Shown here piece by piece: positions 1 through 6,675 of a stretch of 6,675 nucleotides of DNA; the stretch's first letter is position 1, and each line of letters starts with the position of its first letter. The position numbers were made by a program, and so were the translations under genes. The notes under the pieces were generated by a model. That model was not told the DNA's origin. It saw only the letters and a program-made list of their open reading frames with translations, and searched no databases. This stretch comes from Schlegelella_A sp035995885 (GTDB lineage: Bacteria; Pseudomonadota; Gammaproteobacteria; Burkholderiales; Burkholderiaceae_C), in NCBI GenBank assembly GCA_035995885.1, contig DASYKC010000021.1, positions 1 through 6,675 of the forward strand, read 5' to 3'.

Positions 1-330
1 CGCGCCTTCGCGCGTCGCCTGCACCGCCAGCCGCACGTTCTCCAGCACGGTCAGGCGCGGGAACAGGTTGGTCAGCTGGAAAGCCCGGCCCAGGCCGGCG
101 CGCGTGCGCTGCGACGGCGAGGCGCGCGACAGGTCCTTGCCGCCTAGCGTGACCGTTCCGGTGCTGGCCCGAAGCTGGCCGGAGATCAGGTTGAAATAGG
201 TCGTCTTGCCGGCGCCGTTGGGGCCGACGATCGCCGTCAGCGTCCCCGGCTCGAACGAGCAGGTGACCGCGTTGACGGCGACGTGGCCGCCAAAGCGGAT
301 CGTCAGGTCTTGCGTGGCGAGCAGGCTCAT
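1..330 (-). CDS. livG: Branched-chain amino acid-type ABC transporter ATPase (LivG-like), N-terminal part only
   Basis: This is the first 110 residues of a cytoplasmic ATP-binding subunit that would power uptake of the ligand captured by the upstream binding protein. The start ATG is at 330-328 and translation runs open off the left edge. Visible features are an N-terminal strand with the aromatic stacking position (LTIRFGG, about residues 9-15), a perfect Walker A motif GPNGAGKTT at 36-44, and a Q-loop glutamine near residue 85 in RAFQLTNLF. The signature motif, Walker B and H-loop lie outside the window. The short NLISG step after Walker A and the QLTNLFPRLTVLENV stretch are typical of LivG rather than LivF. 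It begins 35 bp after the binding-protein stop, so the two are probably one operon. No Shine-Dalgarno sits at normal spacing; an AGGAA lies farther upstream, behind a hairpin. The transported substrate cannot be read from the sequence. Confidence 0.93.
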   Translation of the reverse strand, partial: MSLLATQDLTIRFGGHVAVNAVTCSFEPGTLTAIVGPNGAGKTTYFNLISGQLRASTGTVTLGGKDLSRASPSQRTRAGLGRAFQLTNLFPRLTVLENVRLAVQATREGA

Positions 331-337
331 GGAAGCT

Positions 338-357
338 GAGGCGGCGTGCGCCGCCTC
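338..357 (-). promoter_or_regulatory. Intercistronic hairpin between the binding-protein and LivG genes
   Basis: A perfect 8-bp GC-rich inverted repeat (GAGGCGGC / GCCGCCTC) surrounds a 4-nt loop. It begins 8 nt after the binding-protein stop codon and ends 7 nt before the livG ATG. There is no U-tract after it, so a classical intrinsic terminator is unlikely. In transporter operons such hairpins commonly protect the abundant binding-protein message from 3' decay and lower expression of the downstream subunits; that role is inferred here. The only Shine-Dalgarno-like bases for livG (AGGAA, 362-358 minus) lie on the far side of the stem. They could either be brought near the ATG by folding or pair with UUCC just before the ATG. 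Confidence 0.6.
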
Positions 358-365
358 TTCCTGCG

Positions 366-1589
366 TTACCGCTTGTTCCGGATCGGAACCTGCATTTCTT
401 CCGGCTTGATCTCGTGCACCAGCTCCGGCACGCCCCACTGGAACGCCGGGTCCACCTTGATCTTGAAGTGGTACATGCTCTGCATGGCCTGGTGGTCCTC
501 CTTGCGGAAGGTCATCTTGCCCTTGGGGGTGTCGAAGCTCAGGCCTTCCATGGCGGCGATCAGCTTCTCGGAGCCGGTGTCCGCATTGGTCTTCTTCAGC
601 GCGGCCACGACTGCCATCGCCGCGGAATAACCGCCAGCGGTGAAGAAGTCCGGCGGCGACTTGAACTGCTTGTAGTGGCTGGCCACCAGCGCCTCGTTCA
701 CCGGGTTCTTCGGCAGGCCGAAGTAGTAGTAGGTGGCGCCTTCCAGGCCGGGGAAGCGCTTGTACGCGGTCATCGCCGGCAGGATGTTGCCGCCCGTGCC
801 CACCTCGATATTGAAGCGTTTCACCAGGTCGGCGTCGGCCAGGGCGTTGTACGGCGGCGTGCCGCCGGCCCACACCACTTCGACGATCTTGCGGCCCGGC
901 TTGTCCTTGAGCGCCGCGATCACGCGCTGGATGCCGGCGGTGAAGTCGGTGGTGGTCGGCGCGAGGTAGACCTCGTCGACGATCTTGGCCTTCTTCAGCG
1001 CGTCCTTGAACGCCTTCACGCCGTCACGGCCGAAAGCGTAGTCCTGCGCCAGCATGACGATGGACACGTTGTCCTTGTCGACGGCCACCGCGTTGCTGAT
1101 GGCGTCCTGCGCGCTGTTGCGGCCGGTGCGGAAGATGTAGCGGTTCCACTTGTCGCCGGTGATCGAGTCGGCGACCGCCGGCTCGACGAGCAGGATCTTC
1201 TTGTACTCCTCGGCCACCGGCAGCAGCGCCAGCGCGACGCCCGACGACGACGGACCGACGGCGATGTCGGCCTTGTCGTCGCCGTAGGCGGTGGCGAGCA
1301 GGCTCTTGCCGACGTCGGGCTTGCCCTGGTCGTCCTTCTCGATCACGGTGATCTTCTTGCCGGCGACCGTCATCGTCCCGCCGGTGGCGTAGTCGAGGCC
1401 CATCATGAAGCCGGTCTGCGTCTGCTTGCCGTAGGCCTCGAGCGGGCCGGTCTTGCTGTAGACGTGGGCGATGCGGATCTCGCCCTTGCCCTGCGCGATC
1501 GCCAGCGGCGAGACCAGCGCCGCGAGCAGGGCGACGGCAAGCAGCGAACGGCGGCCGCCGCTGAGAGTGATGTCGGTGATGATGGACAT
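366..1589 (-). CDS. Periplasmic substrate-binding protein of a LivK-type (HAAT) ABC transporter
   Basis: A 407-residue Peripla_BP_6/COG0683 protein that would capture a small ligand in the periplasm and deliver it to the Liv-type ABC permease. Residues 1-32 look like a Sec signal peptide: arginines at 13-14, hydrophobic LLAVALLAALVSPLA, then AIAQ with likely cleavage after A32. There is no lipobox cysteine. The mature protein starts with the family-typical strand EIRIAHVYSKTGPLEAYG (37-54), and the VGPSSSGVALALLPVAEEY segment (111-129) fits the first lobe of the binding cleft. The DFTAGIQRVIAALK helix (215-228) and the C-terminal GLSFDTPKGKMTFR (349-362) are standard for the family. The start is supported by AGGGAG eight nt upstream. 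The livG gene follows 35 bp downstream. Relatives bind branched-chain amino acids, amides or aromatic acids; the sequence does not settle which, so no gene symbol is given. Confidence 0.93.
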   Translation of the reverse strand: MSIITDITLSGGRRSLLAVALLAALVSPLAIAQGKGEIRIAHVYSKTGPLEAYGKQTQTGFMMGLDYATGGTMTVAGKKITVIEKDDQGKPDVGKSLLATAYGDDKADIAVGPSSSGVALALLPVAEEYKKILLVEPAVADSITGDKWNRYIFRTGRNSAQDAISNAVAVDKDNVSIVMLAQDYAFGRDGVKAFKDALKKAKIVDEVYLAPTTTDFTAGIQRVIAALKDKPGRKIVEVVWAGGTPPYNALADADLVKRFNIEVGTGGNILPAMTAYKRFPGLEGATYYYFGLPKNPVNEALVASHYKQFKSPPDFFTAGGYSAAMAVVAALKKTNADTGSEKLIAAMEGLSFDTPKGKMTFRKEDHQAMQSMYHFKIKVDPAFQWGVPELVHEIKPEEMQVPIRNKR

Positions 1590-1597
1590 GGCGAAAG

Positions 1598-1603
1598 CTC
1601 CCT
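1598..1603 (-). promoter_or_regulatory. Ribosome binding site of the substrate-binding protein gene
   Basis: The minus strand reads AGGGAG followed by 8 nt and then ATG at 1589. This is a good Shine-Dalgarno match at ordinary spacing and fixes the start so that the protein opens with a complete signal peptide. Confidence 0.75.
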
Positions 1604-1645
1604 GACTTGGTCTTTGCGGCCCGCGGCGGCGAGCGATCGGCGCAA

Positions 1646-1651
1646 AGTCTA
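1646..1651 (-). promoter_or_regulatory. Candidate -10 element for the binding-protein/livG operon
   Basis: TAGACT on the minus strand matches four of six positions of the sigma-70 -10 consensus and lies 56 nt upstream of the start codon, which leaves a plausible leader. No good TTGACA-like hexamer is present at 16-18 bp; that position is instead covered by the 9-bp inverted repeat at 1661-1686. A promoter needing an activator, or one blocked by a repressor at that palindrome, would fit. This is a weak call from sequence alone. Confidence 0.3.
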
Positions 1652-1660
1652 GGGGATCGG

Positions 1661-1686
1661 TCGTCGTTCGACGGGCTGAACGACGA
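1661..1686. promoter_or_regulatory. Perfect 9-bp inverted repeat upstream of the binding-protein gene
   Basis: TCGTCGTTC and its exact complement GAACGACGA are separated by 8 bp (GACGGGCT). The palindrome covers where a -35 element would lie relative to the TAGACT at 1646-1651, so it could be a transcription-factor operator. It also resembles, from memory, the dispersed small REP-like palindromes with a TTCGACxGGCT core found in many betaproteobacterial intergenic regions. The sequence alone does not separate these two readings. Confidence 0.45.
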
Positions 1687-1742
1687 GGCGTCGAGAGCTA
1701 CGGCTCGCCTCGCGAAAGCATTTGATGCGGTACATCGAGCGC

Positions 1743-1980
1743 GCCAAGCCGCAGGCGGGTGGCCGGTGGTTGCTTCACTGCGGCGGTCTGGCCTGCGGCC
1801 AGACTTCCCTGCGGTGCTCGGCCTCGGGGCCCGCCGCAGCACTCGCTGCGTTCACTTCGTTCACTGCGCTCAAACAGCTGCGGCAAGTCAGTTGTTGAAG
1901 CGCGCTGCGCGCGCGGCCCCGAGACCTCCGCTCCTCGGCGCCGCAGAGGCGCACCACCGGCCACCCGCCCGCGGCTTGGC
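1743..1980 (-). repeat. Intergenic repeat unit, copy 1 (inverted orientation), with 28-bp flanking inverted repeats
   Basis: This 238-bp unit has a core of 182 bp (1771-1952) that is a reverse-orientation copy of 2058-2240. Two blocks are identical between copies: 24 bp at 1929-1952 and 37 bp at 1841-1877. The core is bracketed exactly by a 28-bp inverted repeat, 1743-1770 against 1953-1980, with one mismatch. Inside the core, 1786-1804 forms a perfect 8-bp stem (GTCTGGCC / GGCCAGAC) with a 3-nt loop. Several frames stay open through it, one reading FERSERSERSE, but these lack ribosome binding sites and occur in both copies, so I treat them as non-coding. No transposase and no convincing target-site duplication is seen. 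It lies 150 bp upstream of the binding-protein start. Confidence 0.8.
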
Positions 1981-2029
1981 GGCGAGCATCGACGTGGTCG
2001 AAGAGGCTCGCGCCGCTCGGTGCCGCTTC

Positions 2030-2265
2030 GCAAAGGCGCGGTCGGGCAGCGTTCGCAGCGCCTCTGCGGCGCCGAGGAGCGCAGGTTCCGGGGCCAGCGC
2101 GCGAAGCGCGCCTCCACTTCTGACTTGCCGCATCTGTTTGAGCGCAGTGAACGAAGTGAACGCAGCGAGTTATGCGGCAGGCCCCGGGACCGAGCACCGC
2201 AGGGCAGTCAGCCGCAGGCCGACCGCCGCAGCGAAGCGGAGAGCGCTGCCCGGCCGCGACTTTGC
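2030..2265 (+). repeat. Intergenic repeat unit, copy 2, with 22-bp flanking inverted repeats
   Basis: This is the second copy of the same core (2058-2240), in the opposite orientation to copy 1 and separated from that core by 105 bp. Together the two cores could form a very long cruciform or RNA hairpin. It is bracketed by a different inverted repeat, 2030-2051 against 2244-2265, matching at 20 of 22 positions. The most conserved block, 2134-2170, contains three imperfect 9-bp tandem units (GAGCGCAGT, GAACGAAGT, GAACGCAGC at 2140-2166). I recall this block as a frequent intergenic sequence in Burkholderiales genomes, but could not search for it here. Confidence 0.8.
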
Positions 2266-2317
2266 GCGCTCGGTGGCTGCAAAGACCGCGAGGCCGGGCC
2301 GCGACTTTGCGTGCTCG
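2252..2317 (+). repeat. 21-bp direct repeat pair beside repeat copy 2
   Basis: Bases 2252-2272 and 2297-2317 are identical except for one C-to-T change; each contains GGCCGCGACTTTGCG. The first copy overlaps the right flanking inverted repeat of unit 2, so this module occurs both as a direct and as an inverted repeat locally. That points to build-up of the region by insertion or duplication of small modules rather than to a gene. Confidence 0.7.
2279..2310 (-). terminator. Candidate hairpin terminator after the TonB-dependent receptor gene
   Basis: GCAAAG (2279-2284) pairs with CTTTGC (2305-2310), and inner CGCG segments (2287-2290, 2300-2303) add four base pairs around a 9-nt loop. It begins about 30 nt downstream of the receptor stop codon on the minus strand. 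There is no U-tract, so if it acts in termination it is probably Rho-assisted or only a 3'-end stabiliser. It is made of the same repeat module as the neighbouring direct repeats, so the placement may be incidental. Confidence 0.3.
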
Positions 2318-2339
2318 ACGCTCGCCAAGCAGCATGACG

Positions 2340-4700
2340 TCAGAGCTTCATCTCCAATCGCAGCTGCACGTTGATGAACGTCGGCGCCCGCGTCTGCGAC
2401 GACTCGCGCACCGGCACGCCCTGGATGTCGGGACCGTCGACGCTGCTGCCGGTGAGGTAGTCGCGCGGATCGAGGTTGCTGAGCGAGAGCCGCAGCGCCA
2501 GCGCCGGGTTGAAGGTCCACAGGCCGTAGGCGTCGATGACGAGCTTCCTGCCGATCGAAGCGGTCTGCACGTCGCTGAGGCGGGTGAGGTAGCCCGGCGT
2601 CCAGTTGACGTTGCTACCGACCATCAGCGGCAGGCCGACGAAGCGGTGATCGGCGCCGAGGTTGGCGGTGTAGTCGGGCTGGGAGTCGAGGCGGTTGTCC
2701 GGGCCCGCCACGCCGCGCACGCGCGAGCGGAAGAAGCTTGCGTTGGCGCGAACGTCGGTGCGCGGCGCGCCCTCGATCACGTCGCTGGCGCGGAACTTGG
2801 CTTCGAGCTCGAGGCCTTCGGTCGTCGCGTCGCCGACGTTTTGCGCGCGGAGGACGTAGCGCGGCACGTTCGCGTACGAGACGGTCTCGAGCGTCGTCAC
2901 GCTGCGCATGTAGTTGGTGATGTCGCGGTGGAAGACGTTGGCGCTCAGCAGGCCGCTGCCGGCGAGGTAGCGCTCGACGGCGACGTCGATGCCGGTCGCG
3001 AGCTCGGGCCTGAGGTTCGGGTTGCCGGCGCGATCGGCCTGCGTCGGCGTGTTCGGGCCGGGCACGGGATAGCGCGTGTTGACGGCCGGCCGGGCGATCA
3101 GGTTCGACAGCGTCGGCGAGCGGTAGCTGCGGGTCAGGCTCATGCGCAGCTGGTCGCGGCCCTTCGCGTCGGGCTTCCACACCGCGTGCAGGAGCGGCGT
3201 CCAGACGCTGCTGCGGTTGCTCGCCTCGGGCTGGCCTTCCTTGACGGAGCCGCGCGTGCGGATGCCCTCCCAGCGCAGGCCGGCGTGCGCCGCCCAGTGC
3301 TCCGAGACGCTCCACTCGTCCTGGGCGTACGCCGCGAGGCGCAGCGCCGAGGCACTGATGTTGTCGGCGAAGTCGGTGAGGATCGGCTGGCCGTTCTGCA
3401 GGCTCGTCCGCGTGTCGCTGCGGCGATTCGATTCGACCTCGATGCCGCTGACCAGGCTCTGCGTCTCGAAGAGGGAGGCGACGAGCTTGCCGCTCGCCGT
3501 GATCGACGTGTCGTGCGAATCGCTCGTCTCCTCGAGCGTGCGCGACTCGCTGCCGCCGGTGACCTCGGTGCGAAAGCTGTGCACCGGCGAGCGCGCCTGG
3601 CCGATGCCGGCGCGCCACTCGACGCGGGTCTCGGGGCCGAAGCGATGCGTCCATTCGCTGTTCAGGCGCGCCAGCGAGGTGCCGGTGCGGGCCGTCGTCT
3701 CGGCCTGGTCGTAGGGCGACGGCGTCGCGCCGATCGGCTGCACCAGCGTGCCGTCGCGACGCGAGTGGAAGCGGTTGGCGAACACGATCGGCGTCAGCGT
3801 CACGGCGTCGGCGCCGCCCTCGGGGCGCCACTGGATCCGCGCCGTCGCATGGACGCCGCCGCCGCTGACGCGCAGCCTGCCGTCGTCGACCTGCTCGAGC
3901 GTCACCGTGCCGTCGTCGAGGCGACGGTCGATCGTCGTCGTCGTGCTGCTGTTGTCGCGGTCGAAGTGGAACGCGCTCAGCGAGTAGTTGATGATGAACT
4001 CGCCGGCGACGACATTGCGCGTCCACGACGCCGACGGCTGGACCTTGCCGTTCTCGTGCGCAACCGTCAGGCGGACGTCGTTGACGCGCTTGCTGTAGCC
4101 GCCGCGCGTGATGATGTTGATCGTGCCGGCGATCGCGCGCGCGCCGGTCTCGGCGGTCGGCGCGCGCAGGATCTCGATCCGCTCGATCTGCTCCGGCGTC
4201 AGCGAGTCGAGCGAGAAGCCCGGCGGCACGCGCTCGCCGTCGAGCAGGATCTGGGTGTAGCCGTTGCCGAGGCCGCGCAGGCGGATCGCGCCGCCGCGCC
4301 CGGGCCGGCCCTGGATCGTCACGCCGGGCAGTCGCTTCAGGACGTCGCCGAGCGTCGAGTCGCCGAACTTGTCGATCTCGTCGCGGCCGATGATGATCTT
4401 GGCCGCGGTCGAGTTGCGTCGCTCCTGGACGTCGTCGGGCCGGTTGCCGGTGATATGCACCGGGGCGAGCCGCTGGCCGGCGTCGCCGTCCTTCGGCGCC
4501 GCCGGCGCCGGCGCCTTCGCGGGCGGCGCGCCAGGCGGGGATGGTGCTGGCGCGGGCACAGGCGCGGGCGCGCTCGCGGGCGCCGGGTCGCCGCTGCCCT
4601 GCGCCGGCGCGGCGCCGCTCGCCAGCGCCAGGAACGACGCAACGAGCACGGCGGCCGTGCGCGCGCCGACGGGCCCGCGCGAGCAGCCGAGATCCAGCAT
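2340..4700 (-). CDS. TonB-dependent outer-membrane receptor
   Basis: A complete 786-residue TonB-dependent transporter, which would take up a scarce ligand (siderophore, cobalamin, sugar or other) across the outer membrane using TonB/ExbBD energy. A signal peptide covers about residues 1-34 (hydrophobic AAVLVASFLALASGAAPAQ). A low-complexity Pro/Ala linker follows at 36-70, then a possible TonB-box-like APVHITGNR at 79-87. The plug domain spans about 95-200, with LKRLPGVTI (121-129), IRLRGLGNGYTQILLDGERV (139-158) and RIEILRAPTAETGARAIAGT (174-193). The beta-barrel fills the rest and ends in INVQLRLEMKL. There is no STN signalling domain before the plug and no sigma/anti-sigma pair adjacent. 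An in-frame TAG at 4712-4710 prevents any longer N-terminus, and no Shine-Dalgarno precedes the ATG. Family assignment is firm; the substrate is unknown. Confidence 0.95.
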   Translation of the reverse strand: MLDLGCSRGPVGARTAAVLVASFLALASGAAPAQGSGDPAPASAPAPVPAPAPSPPGAPPAKAPAPAAPKDGDAGQRLAPVHITGNRPDDVQERRNSTAAKIIIGRDEIDKFGDSTLGDVLKRLPGVTIQGRPGRGGAIRLRGLGNGYTQILLDGERVPPGFSLDSLTPEQIERIEILRAPTAETGARAIAGTINIITRGGYSKRVNDVRLTVAHENGKVQPSASWTRNVVAGEFIINYSLSAFHFDRDNSSTTTTIDRRLDDGTVTLEQVDDGRLRVSGGGVHATARIQWRPEGGADAVTLTPIVFANRFHSRRDGTLVQPIGATPSPYDQAETTARTGTSLARLNSEWTHRFGPETRVEWRAGIGQARSPVHSFRTEVTGGSESRTLEETSDSHDTSITASGKLVASLFETQSLVSGIEVESNRRSDTRTSLQNGQPILTDFADNISASALRLAAYAQDEWSVSEHWAAHAGLRWEGIRTRGSVKEGQPEASNRSSVWTPLLHAVWKPDAKGRDQLRMSLTRSYRSPTLSNLIARPAVNTRYPVPGPNTPTQADRAGNPNLRPELATGIDVAVERYLAGSGLLSANVFHRDITNYMRSVTTLETVSYANVPRYVLRAQNVGDATTEGLELEAKFRASDVIEGAPRTDVRANASFFRSRVRGVAGPDNRLDSQPDYTANLGADHRFVGLPLMVGSNVNWTPGYLTRLSDVQTASIGRKLVIDAYGLWTFNPALALRLSLSNLDPRDYLTGSSVDGPDIQGVPVRESSQTRAPTFINVQLRLEMKL

Positions 4701-4706
4701 GCGGCC

Positions 4707-4712
4707 AGTCTA
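4707..4712 (-). promoter_or_regulatory. Candidate -10 element abutting the receptor start codon
   Basis: The minus strand reads TAGACT, then six bases, then the ATG of the receptor gene. A transcript from this element would begin at or near the A of the start codon, which agrees with the lack of a Shine-Dalgarno sequence. No clear -35 hexamer is seen 16-18 bp upstream. The same hexamer occurs upstream of the binding-protein gene. The element could also be chance. Confidence 0.3.
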
Positions 4713-4784
4713 TCGACCGGCCCGTCGCTCGCGCAGTCGGGCTCACCCGCGACGGCTGCGGCGCGCGCCTGCGTCGGCGCGGCG

Positions 4785-5111
4785 TCAGCGGCCGACGGCG
4801 CGCTCGAGCTCGGCCTTGGTCATCCGCGAGCGGCCCTTGACGTTCGCCTTCGCCGCTTCCGCATACAGCTGGGCGTAGGTGCGGCCGCCTTCGCCGCGAT
4901 GCGAGCGCAGGCCGCCGCGCCGCTCCGGCGAGATGTCGTCGAGCGACGTCCGGCTCGCGGTCTCGGTCTCGCCGTGCTGGGCGCGGTCCTTGTTGACGGT
5001 GCGCGCGGCGATCTCCTCGGCCGTCTTCTCGCCCTTGCCGCGCTCGCGCAGGCTCTCCTTGATGTGCTGGTACTGGCGCTCGCGCTTGTCGGTCCATCGT
5101 GCCTGCGGCAT
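4785..5111 (-). CDS. Small basic DUF7218-like protein with Rho_N/SAP-like C-terminus
   Basis: A 108-residue, highly charged soluble protein with no signal peptide or membrane segment. Residues 1-49 are rich in Lys, Arg and Glu and contain the conserved-looking KRERQYQHIKESLRERGK (9-26) and EEIAARTVNKDRAQHGE (32-48). The middle has RRGGLRSHRGEGGRT (64-78). The C-terminus, QLYAEAAKANVKGRSRMTKA (81-100) followed by ELERAV, resembles a Rho N-terminal/SAP-type helix-extended-loop-helix that often binds nucleic acid. I recall close relatives in proteobacteria named 'plasmid stabilization protein' or DUF7218, without demonstrated function. I start it at 5111 rather than 5207 because GGGAG stands six nt upstream and the family similarity begins at MPQARW. 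It lies 84 bp upstream of the receptor gene on the same strand and is divergent from matB. Confidence 0.85.
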   Translation of the reverse strand: MPQARWTDKRERQYQHIKESLRERGKGEKTAEEIAARTVNKDRAQHGETETASRTSLDDISPERRGGLRSHRGEGGRTYAQLYAEAAKANVKGRSRMTKAELERAVGR

Positions 5112-5117
5112 CGCGTT

Positions 5118-5122
5118 CTCCC
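5118..5122 (-). promoter_or_regulatory. Ribosome binding site deciding the start of the DUF7218-like gene
   Basis: GGGAG on the minus strand is followed by six nt and ATG at 5111. This supports the 108-residue product over a reading that begins 32 codons upstream and adds a stretch with no recognisable similarity. Confidence 0.7.
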
Positions 5123-5183
5123 GAAGACTGTGGGCCTTCCTGCAGGCAATCGGGATGCCGGCGGCGCCGGTGCCCGGCCCCGA

Positions 5184-5211
5184 TTGACGCGGCGCCGAAG
5201 CGCGCAAGAAT
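5184..5211 (+). promoter_or_regulatory. Candidate sigma-70 promoter of matB
   Basis: TTGACG (5184-5189, five of six consensus positions) and AAGAAT (5206-5211, four of six) are separated by 16 bp. Transcription would start around 5217-5219, only a few bases before the ATG at 5222. No Shine-Dalgarno is visible before that ATG or before the in-frame ATG at 5249, so a near-leaderless message, or a short leader feeding the second ATG, is suggested. It lies in the 110-bp gap shared with the divergent DUF7218-like gene. Confidence 0.5.
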
Positions 5212-5221
5212 CCTCGCCGGC

Positions 5222-6675
<1,454 letters not shown>

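Noticed and set aside
414..1652. 412-codon plus-strand frame opposite the substrate-binding protein gene
   Set aside because: Arg/Val/Gly/His-rich shadow of a well-supported gene with signal peptide and ribosome binding site on the other strand.
1743..2265. Insertion sequence
   Set aside because: Inverted repeats are present but there is no transposase frame and no convincing target-site duplication, so at most a non-autonomous element.
1743..2310. CRISPR array or tandem-repeat locus
   Set aside because: The repeats are long, few, and inverted relative to each other, without regularly spaced short direct repeats and unique spacers.
1607..2374. Several open frames of 80-255 codons across the intergenic repeats on both strands
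   Set aside because: They translate repeat modules (FERSERSERSE and similar), lack ribosome binding sites, and recur in both copies of the repeat. Composition and duplication explain them.
5112..5221. Riboswitch or structured leader in the divergent intergenic region
   Set aside because: GC-rich palindromic bits are present, but the gap is only 110 bp, contains a plausible matB promoter close to the ATG, and matches no riboswitch pattern I can recognise.

Overview
The window looks like chromosomal DNA of a high-GC betaproteobacterium, most likely a Burkholderiales bacterium of the Rubrivivax/Leptothrix/Methylibium type. This rests on three things: very GC-rich third codon positions, protein families recalled as typical of that order (a LivK-like binding protein, a small DUF7218-like protein), and an intergenic repeat whose core reads as the peptide FERSERSERSE, which I remember from many spurious 'hypothetical proteins' in those genomes. 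No database search was possible, so the taxon is an inference.

Layout. On the minus strand, 1589 to 366 encodes a periplasmic substrate-binding protein of the branched-chain amino acid (HAAT) ABC transporter class. Its partner LivG-type ATPase follows 35 bp downstream (330 to 1, running off the left edge). A strong hairpin lies in the junction between them. Bases 1590-2339 hold no credible gene. The part nearest the binding-protein gene is its promoter region, with a -10-like TAGACT and a perfect 9-bp inverted repeat. The rest (about 1743-2317) is a mosaic of intergenic repeats: two copies of a core of about 182 bp in opposite orientation, each bracketed by its own different inverted repeat. 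The minus-strand gene 4700 to 2340 encodes a complete TonB-dependent outer-membrane receptor, with the repeat mosaic just downstream of its stop codon. Next, 5111 to 4785 (minus) encodes a 108-residue basic DUF7218-like protein with a Rho_N/SAP-like C-terminus. Divergent from it, 5222 onward (plus) encodes a malonyl-CoA synthetase (MatB), cut by the right edge before its C-terminal catalytic lysine.

How the genes relate. The first two genes form one uptake operon, whose permeases and second ATPase presumably lie beyond the left edge. The receptor imports an unidentified substrate across the outer membrane. MatB activates malonate to malonyl-CoA in the cytoplasm. I see no evidence that these three units form one pathway. 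Nothing here amounts to a convincing new multigene system. The most unusual material is the repeat mosaic at 1743-2317, the hairpin between the binding-protein and ATPase genes, and promoter-like -10 elements lying almost directly against the start codons of the receptor and matB genes, which suggests leaderless or near-leaderless transcripts.
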